Below are positions 19,605-28,636 of a stretch of 53,333 nucleotides of DNA, piece after piece; position 1 is the stretch's first letter; every line of letters starts with the position of its first letter. The DNA is from Bacteroidales bacterium. GTDB lineage: Bacteria > Bacteroidota > Bacteroidia > Bacteroidales > ML635J-15. Under the pieces are notes generated by a model. The model searched no databases, had not been told where the DNA came from, and saw nothing but the letters and a program-made list of their open reading frames with translations. The position numbers and the translations under genes were made by a program. Where the stretch lies: assembly GCA_016937855.1 (NCBI GenBank), contig JAFGVU010000164.1, forward strand, positions 1-53,333, read 5' to 3'.

Positions 19605-20549
19605 CTACAAAATTCTATTATTGAGGTTACCCTCTATAAAACTGTGTATATTTGTTTTCACAATTTCCAATCTTTTAATCATGGCCTCTTTTGTTGCATA
19701 AGCAATATGAGGCATAAGGATTGTGTTTGGAGCATTTAATAATGGATGTTCTTTTGGCAGAGGTGGTTCATGCTCATAAATATCAATTGCAGCTCCGGCA
19801 ATTTTGCCAATCTTTAGAGCCGTTGCTAAAGCTTGGCTATCAACTACAATTCCTCTGGCTGTATTAATTAAAACAGATGTTGGTTTTACCATTTCAAGTG
19901 TCTCAGAATTTATCAAATTTTTAGTCTCCGCAGTTGAAGGAACATGCAAACTAATAATGTCTGAACTACTTAAAAGTTCATTCAAAGAAACATATTTGAT
20001 ATAATCTATATTCTTTTGTGTCCTGCTAAAAGCCAAAATATTACATCCAAAAGCATTAAATAGTTTCGCAGTAGCTAATCCTATTGATCCGGTACCAATT
20101 ATCCCAACAGTTTTTCCTTTTAATTCCATACCAAGATAGTTTTGTCTGTCTCCCGGCAATCGAGTGTTTGCGTCCATGCCGATAGTATTTCTCAACAAGG
20201 ATAATGCAAGCACAAGGCTTAGTTCCGAAACAGCGACAGTCGAATATCCCGCAGCATTACAAACCGATACATTATTCTTTTTGCAGGCTTTAAGGTCGAT
20301 ATGATCGTATCCGGTAAAAGCTACATTTATCAATTTTAAGTTTTGACACGAATCAATAATTGTCTCTGTAATTGGAATATTGCTAACAACCAAAATATCA
20401 GCATCATTAGTTCTTTCAATAATACTTTTAGCGTCATCTTTTCTGTCAGTAAAATATATAACCTGATGACCTTTTGTTAGGAATTCTGTTTTTAGATTTT
20501 CGAGCAATTGTTTCTCAACTCCAAGAGGTTCGGCAATAACTATTTTCAT
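19605..20549 (-). CDS. D-2-hydroxyacid dehydrogenase (314 aa)
   Basis: NAD(P)-dependent reduction of a 2-oxoacid or oxidation of a D-2-hydroxyacid in the cytoplasm. The Rossmann motif GTGSIG is at 152-157. The catalytic Arg, Glu and His are all present: R232 in INTARGIVVD, E261 in IYEHEPP, and H281 in LMPHIAYAT. The length is normal for the family (~310-330). It resembles the glycerate/phosphoglycerate dehydrogenase-like group, but residues that would fix the substrate are not diagnostic by eye. It lies 10 bp downstream of the sirtuin gene, so the two are probably cotranscribed. It converges on the nucleoside hydrolase gene with 45 bp between the stops and no strong terminator there. Confidence 0.9.
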   Translation of the reverse strand: MKIVIAEPLGVEKQLLENLKTEFLTKGHQVIYFTDRKDDAKSIIERTNDADILVVSNIPITETIIDSCQNLKLINVAFTGYDHIDLKACKKNNVSVCNAAGYSTVAVSELSLVLALSLLRNTIGMDANTRLPGDRQNYLGMELKGKTVGIIGTGSIGLATAKLFNAFGCNILAFSRTQKNIDYIKYVSLNELLSSSDIISLHVPSTAETKNLINSETLEMVKPTSVLINTARGIVVDSQALATALKIGKIAGAAIDIYEHEPPLPKEHPLLNAPNTILMPHIAYATKEAMIKRLEIVKTNIHSFIEGNLNNRIL

Positions 20550-20559
20550 TTTTTCGGTT

Positions 20560-21291
20560 TTATAAAATTCTATTAATTTCTATTAGTGCTTCCGAAGCTT
20601 TCATCTCGATAAAAACATCGCTTATAGAGTCCGTAAAGCGCGATTTCTGAGGATTTATTTCAATTATAAAGGCATTTGCTTTTTTTGCATAAAATGGAAT
20701 ATACGATGCTGGTTGAACTTCTCCTGTCGTTCCAATGATAATATGCACATCAGACTTTTTTGCAATTTCATGGGCTAGACGTGCTGCATCTGAAGGAATA
20801 GGTTCTCCAAAGAAAACAAAATCAGGTTTAAGTAAGCCTCCACATGTGGGACATATTGGTGGAGTATCAACTAAAACAATTTCTTTATTACTAAATTTCG
20901 AAGAACAGTCAAAACAAATGAAATACTCCTTGTTTCCATGATACTCAATAACACTGCTGCTTCCTGCTTCGAAATGCAAATTGTCAATATTTTGGGTAAT
21001 GATGTATTTCAGCAAATCGCGATTTTGCCATTCGGCAAGAATTTTATGTGCTGTATTAGGTTTTGCATTTTCGAATCGGTTATAAAATATATCCTTTACG
21101 GCTTTCCATGATTCGGAAGTATTACGACGATATGTCCTTATTTCCAGCAAGTTATGATCGTATTTTGCATATACACCATCATCTCCTCTAAAAACCGGGA
21201 TACCACTCTCTACAGATATCCCCGCTCCTGTAAAACAGCTCAAATATTTAGAGTTTCTTATTCTAGTGGCAGCCAGTTCGATTTTTTTCAT
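20560..21291 (-). CDS. SIR2-family NAD-dependent protein deacylase (243 aa)
   Basis: Sirtuin that removes acyl groups from lysine using NAD. The start is set at MKKIELAATR because upstream in-frame codons lie beyond the probable promoter. The NAD-binding GAG is in CFTGAGISVESGIPVFRG (GAG 22-24). QNID is at 100-103, the catalytic His118 in EYHGN, and a zinc knuckle has four Cys at 126, 129, 147 and 150. The Tyr-x-x-Arg pair typical of desuccinylating class III enzymes is not clearly present (the local sequence is FYNRFENA), so the acyl preference is open. A 2-hydroxyacid dehydrogenase follows after 10 bp. Confidence 0.93.
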   Translation of the reverse strand: MKKIELAATRIRNSKYLSCFTGAGISVESGIPVFRGDDGVYAKYDHNLLEIRTYRRNTSESWKAVKDIFYNRFENAKPNTAHKILAEWQNRDLLKYIITQNIDNLHFEAGSSSVIEYHGNKEYFICFDCSSKFSNKEIVLVDTPPICPTCGGLLKPDFVFFGEPIPSDAARLAHEIAKKSDVHIIIGTTGEVQPASYIPFYAKKANAFIIEINPQKSRFTDSISDVFIEMKASEALIEINRIL

Positions 21292-21307
21292 TATAAAATT
21301 GTTTCCA

Positions 21308-21315
21308 CAAAGATA
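21308..21315 (-). promoter_or_regulatory. Candidate -7 box (TATCTTTG) for the sirtuin-dehydrogenase unit
   Basis: TAnnTTTG match 16 bp upstream of the preferred ATG at 21291. It supports the shorter start. Confidence 0.4.
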
Positions 21316-21411
21316 AATATTGAATTTTGCATTTACTAATAGATTTTTAAAAAGAGTTCGTTTTTTGCACAGAATACGCATTTACAAAACCACAAAAACA
21401 AAAAATATTTT

Positions 21412-21419
21412 TACCTTTG
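21412..21419 (+). promoter_or_regulatory. Candidate -7 box (TACCTTTG) for polA
   Basis: TAnnTTTG match about 70 bp upstream of the polA ATG at 21489. It is divergent from the sirtuin promoter. No clear -33 element. Confidence 0.35.
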
Positions 21420-21488
21420 AGCAAACTTTAGTTTAAATAAAATATTGTATAACCATATCGCAGACGATCTGTGTCAAAAAAAGCTAAG

Positions 21489-24293
21489 ATGAAAAACAAG
21501 ATATTTTTTTTAGATGCTTATGCATTAATTTTTAGATCCTATTATGCATTTATTAAAAACCCCAGAGTTAACTCAAAAGGACTAAATACTTCGGCAATTT
21601 TTGGATTTGTTAACACTTTAGAGGAGATTCTTAAAAAGGAAGTTCCTAGTCATATTGGAGTTGCATTCGACCCCCCCGGTGGCAATTTTCGTCACGAAAT
21701 GTATGAGGATTATAAAGCAAACAGAGATGCAACACCTGAGGACATAAAATTATCGATCCCATATATTAAACAAATACTCGAAGCTTATAATATTCCTGTT
21801 ATCGAAATTGCTGGATTTGAAGCCGATGATGTTATTGGAACTCTGGCAAAAACTTTTGCTTCCGAAGATTCAACTGTGTATATGATGACTCCCGATAAAG
21901 ATTATGCTCAACTCGTTGACGAAAATATTTTTATGTACAAGCCTTCGCGTTCCGGAAATGCAGCCGAAATACTTGGGATAGATGAAGTAAACAATAAATT
22001 TGGAATCGACCACCCGGCAAAAGTAATCGATATCCTTGCCTTATGGGGAGACGCATCTGATAATATTCCGGGAGTTCCGGGTATAGGTGAAAAAACTGCT
22101 GCAAAACTTATTTCTAAATTTGGGAGTATTGACAATATCTACAATAACATTAACAAATTAGTTGGAAAACAAAAAGAAAACGTTGTGAACAACAAAGAGC
22201 AATTATACTTGTCGCGTAAACTGGTTACTATTGATGTTAATGTTCCAATTGATATCGATTTAAAGAAACTTGAAAGAGAACAACCTGATTATGATAAGCT
22301 AAATGCAATTTTTGATGAGTTAGAATTTAACACACTCAAAGCCAGAGTTATTGGAGGTAATGTTGTGTCGGCTAGTGAAACTCCTAAAAAAGCTGAGACA
22401 AATATAAATCAACCACAATTACAATTTGATTTATTCGGCGAGGGAACACCAACTACAGTTGAAGACACACGAAACAGTTTTGCAACTGATAACAACGACA
22501 TAAAATATAATTTTATAGAGACCGAATTTGAAATTGATAATCTAATAGATGTTCTGCTAAAGCAGAATGAGATTTGTATCGATACCGAAACAACTAGTCT
22601 TAACTCAATGAGTGCAGAATTATTAGGATTAGCAATTTCTTTTAAAGAAAAAGAGGCATATTACATAATGATGCCAAATAATTTTGAGGATGTTAAGGCA
22701 TTATTAGAAAAGTTTGTACCATTGTTTAACTCTGAAAACAAATTGTTTATCGGTCAGAATTTAAAATATGATCTTAGCGTATTAGCAAATTATGGGATTA
22801 GCATAAATGCAAAACTGTTCGACACAATGATTGCGCATTATTTACTGCAACCAGAACAAAAGCACAACCTCGATTTTTTAGCAAATAAATATCTTAATTA
22901 TAAAATGATTTCGATAGAAGAGTTGATTGGCAAGAAGGGGAAAAACCAAGCTAACATGCGAGATATAGATCCAATAATAGTTTCGGATTATGCATGCGAA
23001 GATGCCGATATAACTCTTAGATTAAAAAATATTTTTGCAGCACAACTAAAAGAACAAAATCTGGAAGAGCTGTTTTATAAAATAGAAATGCCACTGGTAA
23101 AAGTTTTAGAATCAATGGAAAGAGAAGGGGTTAAAATTGATTCAGAGACTATTAGATCGTATTCTCAGGAACTTCAAAAGGAATTATCAGAAATAGAGTT
23201 GCGTATTTACGAACATGCCGGCGAGAAGTTTAATATTGCCTCTCCTCGTCAACTCGGGATTATCTTGTTCGAGAAACTAGTCGTCATTTCTAATCCCAAG
23301 AAAACAAAAACAAAACAGTATAGTACCGGCGAAGAAGAGCTTGTTAAACTCGTTGATAAACATCCAATTATTAAAGAAATATTAGAATATCGGTCTGTCA
23401 ATAAATTGCTTAATACTTATGTTGATGTTTTACCGAACTTAGTTAACGATAAAACCGGCAGAATTCACACGAGCTATAATCAAACAGTTACTTCCACAGG
23501 GCGTTTGAGCTCAAATAATCCAAATTTGCAAAACATTCCTATTCGGGAGGACAGAGGTCGCAAAATTAGAGAATCTTTTGTTGCACGCGATGAAAATCAC
23601 ATCTTTTTCTCTGCCGACTATTCCCAAATAGAATTGCGTTTAATGGCACATTTGAGCCAGGATAAAAACATGTTAGAGGCATTTAACAAGTTTAGTCTGG
23701 ATATTCACACCGCTACAGCAGCTAAAATTTTTAAAGTCGAGGAGGATAGCGTTACTCGCGAAATGAGAGCGAAGGCAAAGACTGCAAATTTTGGAATTAT
23801 TTATGGAATTTCTGCTTTTGGCTTGAGTCAAAGGTTAAACATCCCAAGAACCGAAGCTAAAGAGCTGATTGACAATTACTTTGAAACCTTCCCTGGAGTA
23901 AAAGAGTTCATGGATAAATGTATTTTTGACGCTCGTCAAAATGAATATGTAGAAACCATGTTTGGACGCAAAAGACAGTTGCCCGATATTAACAGTAGAA
24001 ATGCTGTTGTTAGAGGCTTTGCCGAGCGGAATGCAATCAATGCTCCTATTCAGGGATCGGCCGCCGACATCATTAAACTTGCAATGATTAGTGTTTATAA
24101 TCGGATATTAAATGAAGGGCTTAAATCAAAAATGATTTTACAAGTGCATGATGAATTAAATTTTGATGTATATACCCCGGAACTTGAACAAATCAAAAAA
24201 ATTGTCTCCGAAGAAATGACAGGTGTGGTTTCTTTGAGTGTCCCTTTAGAAGTCGAAAGTGGTGCCGGTAAAAACTGGTTAGAAGCGCATTAA
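21489..24293 (+). CDS. polA: DNA polymerase I
   Basis: Repair and Okazaki-fragment polymerase with three domains. The 5'-3' exonuclease covers ~1-290 (FLDAYALIFRSYYAF, FEADDVIGTLA, LWGDASDNIPGVPGIGEKTA). The 3'-5' proofreading domain covers ~345-530 and looks intact, with DTE in CIDTETTSLNS, GQNLKYDLSVL and YACEDADITL. The polymerase domain covers ~540-934, with motif A DYSQIELRLMAHL, motif B around RAKAKTANFGIIYG and motif C LQVHDELNFDV. The start is the ATG at 21489; a GTG six codons upstream is less likely. Full length at 934 aa. A hairpin-rich gap separates it from the next gene. Confidence 0.97.
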   Translation: MKNKIFFLDAYALIFRSYYAFIKNPRVNSKGLNTSAIFGFVNTLEEILKKEVPSHIGVAFDPPGGNFRHEMYEDYKANRDATPEDIKLSIPYIKQILEAYNIPVIEIAGFEADDVIGTLAKTFASEDSTVYMMTPDKDYAQLVDENIFMYKPSRSGNAAEILGIDEVNNKFGIDHPAKVIDILALWGDASDNIPGVPGIGEKTAAKLISKFGSIDNIYNNINKLVGKQKENVVNNKEQLYLSRKLVTIDVNVPIDIDLKKLEREQPDYDKLNAIFDELEFNTLKARVIGGNVVSASETPKKAETNINQPQLQFDLFGEGTPTTVEDTRNSFATDNNDIKYNFIETEFEIDNLIDVLLKQNEICIDTETTSLNSMSAELLGLAISFKEKEAYYIMMPNNFEDVKALLEKFVPLFNSENKLFIGQNLKYDLSVLANYGISINAKLFDTMIAHYLLQPEQKHNLDFLANKYLNYKMISIEELIGKKGKNQANMRDIDPIIVSDYACEDADITLRLKNIFAAQLKEQNLEELFYKIEMPLVKVLESMEREGVKIDSETIRSYSQELQKELSEIELRIYEHAGEKFNIASPRQLGIILFEKLVVISNPKKTKTKQYSTGEEELVKLVDKHPIIKEILEYRSVNKLLNTYVDVLPNLVNDKTGRIHTSYNQTVTSTGRLSSNNPNLQNIPIREDRGRKIRESFVARDENHIFFSADYSQIELRLMAHLSQDKNMLEAFNKFSLDIHTATAAKIFKVEEDSVTREMRAKAKTANFGIIYGISAFGLSQRLNIPRTEAKELIDNYFETFPGVKEFMDKCIFDARQNEYVETMFGRKRQLPDINSRNAVVRGFAERNAINAPIQGSAADIIKLAMISVYNRILNEGLKSKMILQVHDELNFDVYTPELEQIKKIVSEEMTGVVSLSVPLEVESGAGKNWLEAH

Positions 24294-24312
24294 CATAAAG
24301 CCGTCTAATAAA

Positions 24313-24343
24313 AAAGAGCTGTTTTTGGGGAAAACAACTCTTT
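24313..24343. terminator. Hairpin after polA, possible terminator
   Basis: Arms AAAGAGcTGTTTT (24313-24325) and AAAACAaCTCTTT (24331-24343) pair with one mismatch around a TGGGG loop. No T-run follows on the plus strand, so termination there is uncertain. On the minus strand, T residues do follow. Confidence 0.45.
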
Positions 24344-24593
24344 CTGATTGCTAGAAATAAGATTTCTGACAAGGGGGGCAGAAATCAAGGGATCTTTTCT
24401 CTTTTTCAGGTTATTAAGGATAATTTCTTAACCAAAAACTCCTAAAAACTAATTCATATTCAAAAATAATGAGTATGTTCTTGCATGTCTAAAATATACT
24501 CGATTTTTTTATTGCATTTTCGCAATAAATGCTAATCAACTGAAAATCAACACCCAAACGATCATTTTTTGTCTATTATATAAAAATAAATTG

Positions 24594-24601
24594 TATTTTT
24601 G
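24594..24601 (+). promoter_or_regulatory. Candidate -7 box (TATTTTTG) for the AraC-type regulator
   Basis: TAnnTTTG match only 9 bp before the ATG at 24611, which would give a very short or absent 5' leader. Confidence 0.35.
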
Positions 24602-24610
24602 ATAATTAGA

Positions 24611-25756
24611 ATGGAAGAGTTAAAAACCATATCATTAGTATTAGCATTGTTTTTCCCTCTGTCTTGGGCAATTAGTTACCTAATTACCGGAATTGGAAAA
24701 GAACGATCAAAAATATATTTGTTATTATTGTTTTTAGCGGCATCGTTTACTTACTTGATGACATATTTTAAATTCCAAAATCATTTAGATATTTATGCAT
24801 TTTTATTCCCTTTACAGGGAGGTGTTGTACTAACTTTATTCCCATTGTTTTATCTATATGTTCGATCAATTACTTCAGAAAAGAAACTAAAGATTAAGAA
24901 TATACACTCTCATTTTGTTTTTCCTTTATCAATTGTTATTTGTTATATAATAATCCAGAAGTTTCTTTTATCACAAAGCGAGGAGTTGCTTTTTGTAAAG
25001 TATCTTTTAGACAAAGATGTTGAAGTCGGAAAACATTTTGTTCTTGGGAAGTGGATTTATGATATCGGCAAAATAGCATATGTGTTAACATCTGTGGGAT
25101 ATGCAATAGCTTCTACCATTGTTTTGAGAAAACATATGAAAAAAATCCGGGAACTGTTTTCCGAAAACGACACCACTGAATTAAAGTGGTTGCAAGGACT
25201 ATCCTTAGTCTTTCTCTTAATGATTATTTTCTTTGTTATAATTCATATTATGAAAAATGACAAAGTTGATGCAAACTCTTTGTTGGTTACATTGTCGTAT
25301 TTAATGTTTTCGGGATTTTTCTGGTATCTCGGTTTAAATGGTTTTAGACAAAAAGAAATTTATAATCCAAAAGAGCTTATTGAAGTAAACGAATTGGAAT
25401 CTAGTCCAAAAATTAGTAGGGAAGCGATCGAAAAACATCTTATTAAAACAAAAGCGTACTTAAAACCAGATTTTACAGTTTTTGACCTCTGTTACCATTT
25501 TCATACAAACCGCACATACCTTTCGGAGTCGATTCGAATAAATTTTGACATGAATTTTAGGGGCTTAATAAATCACTATAGAATTATTGAAGCTAAAACT
25601 AGAATTGAAAATTCTGTTGAAAAGAATGAAACTCCTGATTTAGAAAGACTTGCAATTAATTGTGGGTTTAGTTCGTATAGTACATTTTTTAGAGTTTTCA
25701 AATCCGAAATTGGGATTACTCCATCTGATTACATTAAGAATATTCAAAACAAATAA
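24611..25756 (+). CDS. Membrane-anchored AraC-family transcriptional regulator (381 aa)
   Basis: The N-terminal ~250 residues contain about seven hydrophobic helices (for example LVLALFFPLSWAISYLITG and LLVTLSYLMFSGFFWYLGL). The C-terminal ~105 residues (~270-381) are an AraC/XylS DNA-binding domain with both HTH units: FTVFDLCYHFHTNRTYLSESI, cited in part, then LERLAINCGFSSYSTFFRVFKSEIGITPSDYI. This layout is common in Bacteroidota and implies a membrane sensor acting directly on DNA. ATG at 24611 is used rather than the TTG at 24599. The target genes are unknown. It converges on the metal-linked cluster, so control of that cluster is possible but not shown. Confidence 0.88.
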   Translation: MEELKTISLVLALFFPLSWAISYLITGIGKERSKIYLLLLFLAASFTYLMTYFKFQNHLDIYAFLFPLQGGVVLTLFPLFYLYVRSITSEKKLKIKNIHSHFVFPLSIVICYIIIQKFLLSQSEELLFVKYLLDKDVEVGKHFVLGKWIYDIGKIAYVLTSVGYAIASTIVLRKHMKKIRELFSENDTTELKWLQGLSLVFLLMIIFFVIIHIMKNDKVDANSLLVTLSYLMFSGFFWYLGLNGFRQKEIYNPKELIEVNELESSPKISREAIEKHLIKTKAYLKPDFTVFDLCYHFHTNRTYLSESIRINFDMNFRGLINHYRIIEAKTRIENSVEKNETPDLERLAINCGFSSYSTFFRVFKSEIGITPSDYIKNIQNK

Positions 25757-25782
25757 GATCCTTTTGAAAAGACAATAAAAAA

Positions 25783-25803
25783 AGCCGAACAAATTGTCCG
25801 GCT
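25783..25803 (-). terminator. Hairpin terminator after the HMA-domain gene
   Basis: Arms AGCCG (25783-25787) and CGGCT (25799-25803) pair, with an inner ACA/TGT. Read on the minus strand it is followed by a run of T residues. It sits between convergent genes and may also help to end the AraC transcript. Confidence 0.65.
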
Positions 25804-25830
25804 CCATTAGTATGATTTAATCTCACATAA

Positions 25831-26301
25831 TTATTCTTTTTTGCTTCCGCAAGGTGTTGCATGAGTACCGCTGCATCCGGTTTTTGTGCTTGATCCGGCA
25901 CACCCTGTTTTGGTTTGAGTGTGACTACCACTACAACCTGCTTTTTCCTGACTAGAACAAGGTTTTTTGGTCTTTTCGCCGCAACAAGGTGCTTTTACCT
26001 TTGCAACATAGTCGATTTCTGCTAATGATGCAATAATTTTGTCAACGTCAGTTTTGTCGTTGCGATATTTTACAACAACTACATCTTTTTCGTGATCTGC
26101 CTCAACAAACTTAACCCCTTTTGTAAAAGCTAATTGCTTATTTACTTTATTTGAACAACTTTCGCAATTCATTTCGCAAATTAGGCTTACTTCAGAAATC
26201 TTACTGTTCGACTTTTCCTTGTCATTGTTTTCTTCTTGTGCAAATACACTTGTTAAACTTGCCAAAAAGATAATCGATAATACGAATACTACTTTTTTCA
26301 T
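25831..26301 (-). CDS. Periplasmic heavy-metal-associated (HMA) domain protein with Cys-rich tail (156 aa)
   Basis: A signal peptide (MKKVVFVLSIIFLASLTSVFAQ) is followed by one HMA/ferredoxin-like metal-binding domain at ~36-107 with the MNCESC site (C46 and C49). The tail from ~107 to the end holds about ten more cysteines in CCGEK, PCSSQ, GCSGSH, GCAGSS, GCSGTH and PCGS units. That tail would give extra soft-metal binding. The HMA fold usually carries Cu+, Zn or similar ions. The gene lies 30 bp downstream of a TonB receptor and ends at a hairpin terminator, so the two probably act together in the periplasm. The ion is not determined by sequence. Confidence 0.85.
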   Translation of the reverse strand: MKKVVFVLSIIFLASLTSVFAQEENNDKEKSNSKISEVSLICEMNCESCSNKVNKQLAFTKGVKFVEADHEKDVVVVKYRNDKTDVDKIIASLAEIDYVAKVKAPCCGEKTKKPCSSQEKAGCSGSHTQTKTGCAGSSTKTGCSGTHATPCGSKKE

Positions 26302-26331
26302 TGTTATTTAATTTTAGTTAAACATTGTTAT

Positions 26332-28539
26332 TTATTTTTCAATTCTAAATCTTATTCCTAAAAAGAATTTTCGACCATGAACCGGTCCCCAGATTAGGGA
26401 TGAGTCAAAGTATCCACTGTATGGATCTGTTGCCGAAATAATCGGAGAATGTTGTTTAAATCCCAAGATGTTCTCGACACCAAAATACATTTCCCATTTC
26501 TTAAAGTATTTTGTAATTTGAGTGTTGTAAATCTGATATGAAGGAAACTCTTCGGATAAACGAAACTCTTCGGGATTTATAGCTGTGGATGGTATTCTGC
26601 CTCCTCCATTAAATTGGGCGGTAAAATCAAACTGCCATTTGTTCAATGGTGTTTTGTAAGAGAAGTTTGCTAAAGCTTTGTACTTATTAGTAAGTGGAGC
26701 TTCTACAAGATTTTGCCCTATCGTTTGCTTGACATCATTATACCTATAAGCAAGTGTAGCATCAAGTCCTTTAATAATCTGGTACGATGCCTCAACTTGA
26801 TAGGTGTTTGAGAAAGATTCTCCGTTTAGATTATAAAAATGAACTTTGTCGGCAGTCTCGAAATCGGCAATAATCTGATTTATAAAATTGGTTCTGTAAA
26901 ACTCGGCATTAAAGGTAACATCGCGTTTTCCCAATGGGACATACCATGTAATATTCGACCCATAATTCCATGCTTCTTCAAGTTTTAAGTCGGAATCAAT
27001 AATAAACTTTCGAGATGATGCCAAAAGAAAACTATTTTCGGCAAGCACATTTGCTTTGCGAAAACCTTTGCCGGCTGAGGCGCGCAGTATAATGTTTCCT
27101 GTTAGATTATACTTCAAATTTATCCGGGGAGTTAATAATAAACCAAAATCGTTATGGTAATCTGCTCTACCTCCCAAAATTATGTTTAGCTTTTCGAATA
27201 ATTTTCCGGTATATTGAAAAAATGCACCAGATACATACTCCAAATCTGTAATGAGACTATCGTTAAGGCTTTGTTCTAGATTCTCATACTTAATGCTTAG
27301 CCCGGCATTGTATTTATGATCAGTATTATTTGCAAAAGCCGATTGCCAGATTAAATTATAATATCCGCTTATTTGTTGAGCATCAAACGTTTTTAATCCA
27401 TAATGTGATTTTTGATCATGCCCAACTACATTAGCAATCATGGCAATACTATTGTGTTTTTTATCCGGAAAAACATAACCCATTTTATAGAATGCTTCCA
27501 CCCTATTTGTGTTTATTTGAATCTGATATGGTGTGTAGTTTTCTAATATTTCACTTGTATAGTCGCCAAGCTGCCCACTTTTTCTGGACTCATCAATATA
27601 TTTAACCCCAAATCGTACCGTGAGATTCTTGCCAAAATAGTCCCAACGATTAAAAAAGTTGTACTGATTAATTAGAGGCATATCGACAAACCCATCCTTA
27701 TTGTCATCATTTTTTACTAAATCGAATTGAGTGTGCGCAAAAAATGTTGTACTCCATTTTGGATTAAGCAAAACTGATGCATCAACATTTGTTTCAACCT
27801 TGCCTGCGGAGCTTACCAATTGGTTAAAGAAAAACACATCGGCAGATTTTGGTTTTTTGTACTCAACATTTATTTGTCCGGTAATGGCATCGTAACCATT
27901 AATTACTGCGGATGTTCCTTTGGAAACTTGTATCGACTCCATCCATGGGCCGGGAATATACCCAAGTGCATAAGGTTGAGAAACCCCATATAGATTTGGA
28001 ATGTTTTCGGTCATCATCTGAACATATTTCCCTGCCAATCCTAATAGTTTTATTTGTTTTGCTCCGGTTGTTGCATCACTATACGAAGCATCAACGGAGG
28101 CATTTGTTTCAAAACTTTCGGAGAGGTTACAGCATGCTGCTTTGCACAACTCATCGCCAGTAATATTCTGAACATGCCCTGTTTCCATCCTATCGTAATG
28201 CGTTCCCATCTGACGCTCTCCAATTGTAACCTCATCGAGAAATCTACTATCTTGCAAAACAATTTCAACGGGCTTTGCTAAGTCCAAAACTTCTATTGTA
28301 TCTGGACGATAACCAACAAAGCTAACCACAAGTCTATTATTATTGTCTGTATTCTGAATTTTAAAACTACCGTTTTTATCACTTGTTGTCCCGATTTGTG
28401 TGTTCTCCCAATAAATATTGACTCCAAATAGTGGGATTTTCTTGTCATCTGACATCTCGTAAACATTTCCGACTACTTGTGTAAACAGAGATTCTAAGGC
28501 AACAACAATAAAAACAACAGTTATACATATTGTTTTCAT
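26332..28539 (-). CDS. TonB-dependent outer-membrane receptor, metal-linked type (735 aa)
   Basis: An outer-membrane beta-barrel transporter powered by TonB. Signal peptide ~1-20; an N-terminal carboxypeptidase-regulatory-like domain ~22-98 (VVGNVYEMSDDKKIPLFGVNI, cited in part); the plug domain ~105-235 with GLAGKYVQMMTENIPN and GPWMESIQVSKG; and the barrel to the end, closing in an aromatic strand (FFLGIRFRIEK). The plug carries an unusual C132-x3-CC (KAACCN) group, which could touch a metal ion. Length ~735 is normal. It is flanked on both sides by Cys-rich small proteins, so a metal or metal complex is the best inferred substrate rather than a glycan. No SusD partner is present. Confidence 0.9.
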   Translation of the reverse strand: MKTICITVVFIVVALESLFTQVVGNVYEMSDDKKIPLFGVNIYWENTQIGTTSDKNGSFKIQNTDNNNRLVVSFVGYRPDTIEVLDLAKPVEIVLQDSRFLDEVTIGERQMGTHYDRMETGHVQNITGDELCKAACCNLSESFETNASVDASYSDATTGAKQIKLLGLAGKYVQMMTENIPNLYGVSQPYALGYIPGPWMESIQVSKGTSAVINGYDAITGQINVEYKKPKSADVFFFNQLVSSAGKVETNVDASVLLNPKWSTTFFAHTQFDLVKNDDNKDGFVDMPLINQYNFFNRWDYFGKNLTVRFGVKYIDESRKSGQLGDYTSEILENYTPYQIQINTNRVEAFYKMGYVFPDKKHNSIAMIANVVGHDQKSHYGLKTFDAQQISGYYNLIWQSAFANNTDHKYNAGLSIKYENLEQSLNDSLITDLEYVSGAFFQYTGKLFEKLNIILGGRADYHNDFGLLLTPRINLKYNLTGNIILRASAGKGFRKANVLAENSFLLASSRKFIIDSDLKLEEAWNYGSNITWYVPLGKRDVTFNAEFYRTNFINQIIADFETADKVHFYNLNGESFSNTYQVEASYQIIKGLDATLAYRYNDVKQTIGQNLVEAPLTNKYKALANFSYKTPLNKWQFDFTAQFNGGGRIPSTAINPEEFRLSEEFPSYQIYNTQITKYFKKWEMYFGVENILGFKQHSPIISATDPYSGYFDSSLIWGPVHGRKFFLGIRFRIEK

Positions 28540-28588
28540 TATAAAAATAATTTAATGAAATAATTATTTATTTACCACAAAAAACCAA

Positions 28589-28607
28589 GGTTAATTTTCG
28601 ATTAACC
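28589..28607 (-). terminator. Hairpin between the Cys/His-rich gene and the TonB receptor
   Basis: Perfect 7-bp stem GGTTAAT/ATTAACC with a 5-nt loop. On the minus strand six T residues follow 4 nt later. It may reduce read-through from the upstream gene into the receptor gene. Confidence 0.5.
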
Positions 28608-28636
28608 CAAAAATTTGTTTTTCTAAAAGTGACAAA

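Larger units (their letters stand above)
24294..24610. other. Hairpin-rich intergenic region between polA and an AraC regulator
   Basis: About 317 bp without a convincing gene. It holds three inverted repeats in a row: 24313-24343 (see separate entry), a perfect 8-bp stem GATTTCTG/CAGAAATC with a G-rich loop at 24361-24386, and a weaker GGTTA/TAACC structure at 24409-24433. The second half is plain AT-rich sequence leading to a -7 box at 24594. Nothing matches an RNA family that I recognise. Confidence 0.5.

Noticed and set aside
25734-25931. 65-codon minus-strand frame overlapping the HMA gene end
   Set aside because: It spans the terminator hairpin and is out of frame with the HMA gene. 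It has no recognisable features.
28050-28281. Small open frames on both strands within the TonB receptor gene
   Set aside because: They are out of frame with the well-supported receptor. No start signal or conserved sequence supports them.
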